Positions 3,580-6,291 of a DNA stretch of 6,291 nt are shown here, in pieces (positions within the stretch are counted from its first letter, which is position 1; each line of letters opens with the position of its first letter). The notes beneath the pieces are model-generated. The model worked only from the letters and a program-made list of their open reading frames with translations. It was not told where the DNA came from and ran no database searches. Position numbers and translations under genes: made by a program. Origin of the DNA: an uncultured Cytophagaceae bacterium (GTDB lineage Bacteria > Bacteroidota > Bacteroidia > Cytophagales > Spirosomataceae); NCBI GenBank assembly GCA_903960725.1, contig CAJCBY010000361.1, forward strand, positions 1 to 6,291, in the 5' to 3' direction.

Positions 3580-6291
3580 TGTTCTGTTTCGCTTCATTCT
3601 ATTTAGTTGTTTTCAACTAGTGTCTGTGTTTGCATTTTCGCAAACGCCTTGCGTGGCTCCTTATAGTCCTACACCAGCTTCCAGTTGGGGTATGGTAAAA
3701 AAATTCCAATCCAATGCATTAATCTGGAATGGAGGAACACCTACAGCTGCAGATTTAAATGGTGATGGGATTTCAGAAATTTTAGCGCCTGCAAGCGACT
3801 ACTCTGGGTATTATGTATACAAGGGTGATGGAACCAATAAAACTACATCAACAAAGGATTTTGTAATAACGACTTCAAGTGTAAGATCGGTTCAGCCTGC
3901 TATTGCCAATATTATTGGAAATGCATCTTCCGCTCCTGAAGTTGTGATGGTTAACACGTCTGGCTTTGTGTATATTTTTGCTAGTACAAGCGGTACTGAA
4001 ACTAATTATTTATTTAAATCAACAACTGCTTCGCAATATACTAATACAGCAACACCTTATATTGTAGATATTGATGAGGATGGAACAGCAGAGATTGTAT
4101 TGGGAAGTGATGTTTTTGGTATTGTGGGCAATGCTTTGGTTAAGCGTGTTGCTGGACCTGCTTTAGGTTATGTTGGTCAAACATCTGGGAGCACAGGAAC
4201 ACCTGTCGATGTCATTGTTGCGGATATCATTTCTTCTAACCCGGGCAAAGAGTTGATTTATGGCTCAAGAGTTTATGGTGTTAATGTATCTACAGGTGCT
4301 ACCACTATTTTAAAAGATCTTAGTACAATCGTTGGCACAAGTTTAATTGCTGCTAATGATAATGGACCAACTGCTATTGCGGATATGAATGGGGATGGAA
4401 AATTAGACATTGTATATAATGGGTCTACATATGTAGTAATGTGGGATCCTAATGGAACTACAGCAGCAAATACGCTTTTATTTAGAAGGATACCTCCAAG
4501 TTTCATTTATGGAGTTAGAGGTTTGCCCTTAATTGCCAATGTATTTGATGATAAAACAACTGGAAGTAAGTCTACTGATTTACCAGAAGCAGTAATCATT
4601 AATTCATCTGGCGGATCGTCAGGAATAGTTACTGCTTACAATTTAAATTACAATACAACTGCAGGAACTGCGACGCAGCATATTTGGTCTTTGGCAACTA
4701 ATGATATGTCTGGTTGCACTGGTATTACCGCTTTTGACTTTGATGGTAATGGGTTACGCGAAATTGTATACCGTGATCAGTCAACCCTACGGATTATTAA
4801 TGGTAATCGAACTACGCCAGTTAACTATGCAACTGAATCGGTTTCTTCCGCTACTTGGGGAGAATATCCGATTGTTGCGGATTTAAACAATGATGGTCAG
4901 GCAGAAATTGCCGTTACAGGAAATAACATGCTTCAGGTTTTTGGAAGTGATCCAACAACTTTTCCTTGGAAAGGAGCACCAACCTATTGGAATCAACGTA
5001 ACTACCGTATTGTAAATATCAATAGCAACTTAACAATCCCAGCAACAGAAATTAATGCAGCAAGTTCCCTTGCCTACAATAATAACGCAGCGCAGTTTCA
5101 ATTTGCAGATGCGGTAGGAAATGGCGTGCCTAGTGGTTTCACATATGCCCCTGATGCACAAATTACCATAAATACAGTAACAACCAATTGCCCAACCATT
5201 ACAGTTGCTGCTACCATTAGTAATACAGGATCTTACTTATTACCAGCTGGTACTTATGTGGCTTTATATGATGCTAACCCTACATTAGGGGCTGCTAATT
5301 TAATTGGTACATATCAAACAACTGCTACTATAGCAGTTGGTGCATCAATGACTGTAACCATGACGGCTACTTTAATTGCGCCATCTACAAATGTATTTGT
5401 TGTGGTGAATGACAGAGGCAATACAGCAAGGCCGTTTAATTTAAGTTCATGGACGCCTAACACGGGTATTAATGAATGTAGTTACGCGAATAACATTGAT
5501 TCAAAATCATTTACGTGTTTAGATAGTGACGGTGATAGCGTTGTTGATTATATAGACATTGATGATGATAATGATGGTATATTAGACAATTCCGAGCAAT
5601 CAGGCTCTTGCTCAGCGGTAACACTAACCCCTTTTTCTGCCACTTCTAGTCCGGTATATGGCGGTTCTACAGCCACTCGAACCATTGATGGCACAGGATT
5701 TACGGGTACTGGGCTAAGTGCTTTAGCAGGCGCACCAGCGGTATTAGAAAATGCTTGGTTACTAAAAGAACCCGAAACTTCAGGTTTTATTGAATACCTA
5801 ATGCCAGCAGGTTCTAACGTAGGGGGTGTTGCCCTTTGGGCACCAGATGCATTTAATTATGGTGGTGGCGATGGACCGCCAAAAGACTTTACCGTAGAGG
5901 TAACTTATGAAGGCGGTCGGACATTTACCTCGCAGGTGTTTACGACTGCGCAGCCCAATAGTAGCGGTGCACTACCTGGAGCGCAACCTTTTTATTTCCC
6001 TAAAGCCCTATTTAATGTAACCAAACTTCGTTTGAATATTCTAAGCGGCTGGTATGACATTAATAATAATAGTGTTGGTCAAGTATCTACCGAAGGGATT
6101 ACAGTTAACGCCGCTTACAATATGTTCTTGGGAGAATTCCGCGCCATTTGTGGAGTTGCTGACCTTGACTCGGATAATGATGGTATTCCAAACAGATTGG
6201 ATTTAGATTCTGATGGAGATGGTTGTACAGATGCCATAGAAGCCGGTGTTAGCGGAACCTTGAATTCAGGTTCGGTAAAGAATGGAGTAAA
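3569..6291 (+). CDS. Large secreted FG-GAP / TSP3 multidomain surface protein (C terminus beyond the window)
   Basis: One frame is open from the ATG at 3569 to the window edge, 907 residues without a stop. Residues 1-24 are a signal peptide (hydrophobic core, then AFS before Q25). Residues 62-451 hold eight propeller-type repeats, five with clear Ca-binding loops (such as DLNGDGISEI at 62 and DMNGDGKLDI at 272). A CARDB-like beta-sandwich follows at about 532-650, with CPTITVAATISNTGS and a C-terminal NECSYANN. Next come a TSP3 Asp-rich segment (652-676), a jelly-roll-like domain (about 681-861) and a second TSP3 segment (865-891). This order is typical of very large Bacteroidota surface proteins, often exported by the type IX system and ending in a CHU_C or T9SS sorting domain. 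That end is not visible here, so the export route is inferred. It probably works in adhesion or binding of glycans at the cell surface; no catalytic motif is seen. It lies after the AraC pair, in the same direction. Confidence 0.85.
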   Translation, partial: MKLRVLFRFILFSCFQLVSVFAFSQTPCVAPYSPTPASSWGMVKKFQSNALIWNGGTPTAADLNGDGISEILAPASDYSGYYVYKGDGTNKTTSTKDFVITTSSVRSVQPAIANIIGNASSAPEVVMVNTSGFVYIFASTSGTETNYLFKSTTASQYTNTATPYIVDIDEDGTAEIVLGSDVFGIVGNALVKRVAGPALGYVGQTSGSTGTPVDVIVADIISSNPGKELIYGSRVYGVNVSTGATTILKDLSTIVGTSLIAANDNGPTAIADMNGDGKLDIVYNGSTYVVMWDPNGTTAANTLLFRRIPPSFIYGVRGLPLIANVFDDKTTGSKSTDLPEAVIINSSGGSSGIVTAYNLNYNTTAGTATQHIWSLATNDMSGCTGITAFDFDGNGLREIVYRDQSTLRIINGNRTTPVNYATESVSSATWGEYPIVADLNNDGQAEIAVTGNNMLQVFGSDPTTFPWKGAPTYWNQRNYRIVNINSNLTIPATEINAASSLAYNNNAAQFQFADAVGNGVPSGFTYAPDAQITINTVTTNCPTITVAATISNTGSYLLPAGTYVALYDANPTLGAANLIGTYQTTATIAVGASMTVTMTATLIAPSTNVFVVVNDRGNTARPFNLSSWTPNTGINECSYANNIDSKSFTCLDSDGDSVVDYIDIDDDNDGILDNSEQSGSCSAVTLTPFSATSSPVYGGSTATRTIDGTGFTGTGLSALAGAPAVLENAWLLKEPETSGFIEYLMPAGSNVGGVALWAPDAFNYGGGDGPPKDFTVEVTYEGGRTFTSQVFTTAQPNSSGALPGAQPFYFPKALFNVTKLRLNILSGWYDINNNSVGQVSTEGITVNAAYNMFLGEFRAICGVADLDSDNDGIPNRLDLDSDGDGCTDAIEAGVSGTLNSGSVKNGV
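3752..4921 (+). repeat. Eight FG-GAP/VCBS-like propeller repeats
   Basis: Repeat anchors (the first Asp or its equivalent) are at residues 62, 114, 167, 219, 272, 324, 390 and 438. The first six are spaced 52 or 53 residues apart. Anchors 62, 167, 272, 390 and 438 carry a DxDxDG-type calcium loop followed by (A/S/L)EI or LDI. Anchors 114 (NIIGNASSAPEVV), 219 (DIISSNPGKELI) and 324 (NVFDDKTTGSKSTDLPEAV) keep the strand ending but have lost the loop. The set fits a seven- or eight-bladed beta-propeller. Confidence 0.7.
5162..5518 (+). other. CARDB-like beta-sandwich domain in the secreted protein
   Basis: Residues 532-650 read ITINTVTTNCPTITVAATIS, then NTGSYLLPAGTYVALYD and a GASMTVTMTATL stretch, then FVVVNDRGN and NECSYANN. 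The pattern of a strand with NTG, a strand with VALYD, and a closing N-E-C-x-Y-x-N-N is that of cell-adhesion-related CARDB/Ig-like repeats, which often act as spacers in surface proteins. Cysteines at 541, 637 and 650 could form a disulfide. Confidence 0.5.
5522..5596 (+). other. TSP3-type calcium-binding segment 1
   Basis: Residues 652-676 are rich in aspartate: DSDGDSVVDYIDIDDDNDGI followed by LDNSE. This is the DxDxDG pattern of thrombospondin type 3 repeats, which bind calcium and stiffen linkers in Bacteroidota surface proteins. Confidence 0.75.
5609..6151 (+). other. Jelly-roll-like domain inserted between the two TSP3 segments
   Basis: Residues 681-861 form a domain of about 180 residues with beta-strand character (FIEYLMPAGSNVGGVALW, DFTVEVTYEGGRTFTSQVF, TKLRLNILSGWYDI). 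It is bounded by Cys681 and Cys861, which may form a disulfide. The layout resembles galactose-binding-like (F5/8 type C-like) carbohydrate-binding modules, but I recognise no specific family. Confidence 0.35.
6161..6241 (+). other. TSP3-type calcium-binding segment 2
   Basis: Residues 865-891 read DLDSDNDGIPNRLDLDSDGD followed by GCTDAIE. This is the form of TSP3 repeat with a closing GC(T/S)DAxEAG that is common in Bacteroidota proteins, and it is followed by a spacer at the window edge. Confidence 0.75.

Noticed and set aside
4273..4506. Minus-strand open frame opposite the secreted-protein gene
   Set aside because: It is antisense to the FG-GAP repeat region, which is certain in the plus frame.
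4701..4886. Plus-strand open frame of 61 codons within the secreted-protein gene
   Set aside because: It lies out of frame within clear FG-GAP repeats.
1..6291. CRISPR array, insertion sequence, tRNA or rRNA genes
   Set aside because: No regularly spaced direct repeats, transposase-like frames, terminal inverted repeats or RNA-gene signatures were seen on either strand.

Overview
The window looks like chromosomal DNA from a Bacteroidota bacterium, most likely a Cytophagales-type lineage. Three things point there: start codons without clear Shine-Dalgarno sequences, two copies of the Bacteroidota -7 promoter octamer TATATTTG, and the gene families present. These families are a periplasmic thioredoxin-lineage lipoprotein-like precursor, a HipB-type XRE regulator, AraC-type regulators with multi-spanning membrane domains, and a very large secreted FG-GAP / thrombospondin type 3 (TSP3) protein. 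The taxonomic call is an inference from style; there is no rRNA or marker gene.

Layout: (1) 1-595, minus strand: the N-terminal 198 residues of an exported protein resembling the accessory domain that precedes a TlpA-like thioredoxin fold; its 3' end is outside the window. (2) 596-696: a divergent promoter region with two outward-facing TATATTTG boxes and a perfect 8-bp inverted repeat between them, a candidate autoregulatory operator. (3) 697-1008, plus strand: a small HipB-like XRE regulator with no HipA toxin gene beside it. (4) 1053-2213 and 2302-3459: two tandem paralogous regulators, each with seven predicted membrane helices followed by a C-terminal AraC-type DNA-binding domain. (5) 3569 to the right edge: at least 907 residues of an open reading frame encoding a secreted protein with a signal peptide, eight propeller-like repeats, a CARDB-like domain, a TSP3 segment, a jelly-roll-like domain and a second TSP3 segment; its C terminus is outside the window.

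The most interesting part is the link between (4) and (5). A 15-bp motif, GTCCA-N6-GT-N2 (GTCC and GT one helical turn apart), occurs twice before the second regulator and once before the large secreted gene. I did not find it in the other intergenic gaps. This suggests that the membrane-embedded AraC proteins sense something at the envelope and control the second regulator and the surface protein. The start codon of the secreted protein also lies within overlapping inverted repeats, which could add post-transcriptional or operator-based control. These regulatory links are inferred from motifs and gene order and are untested.
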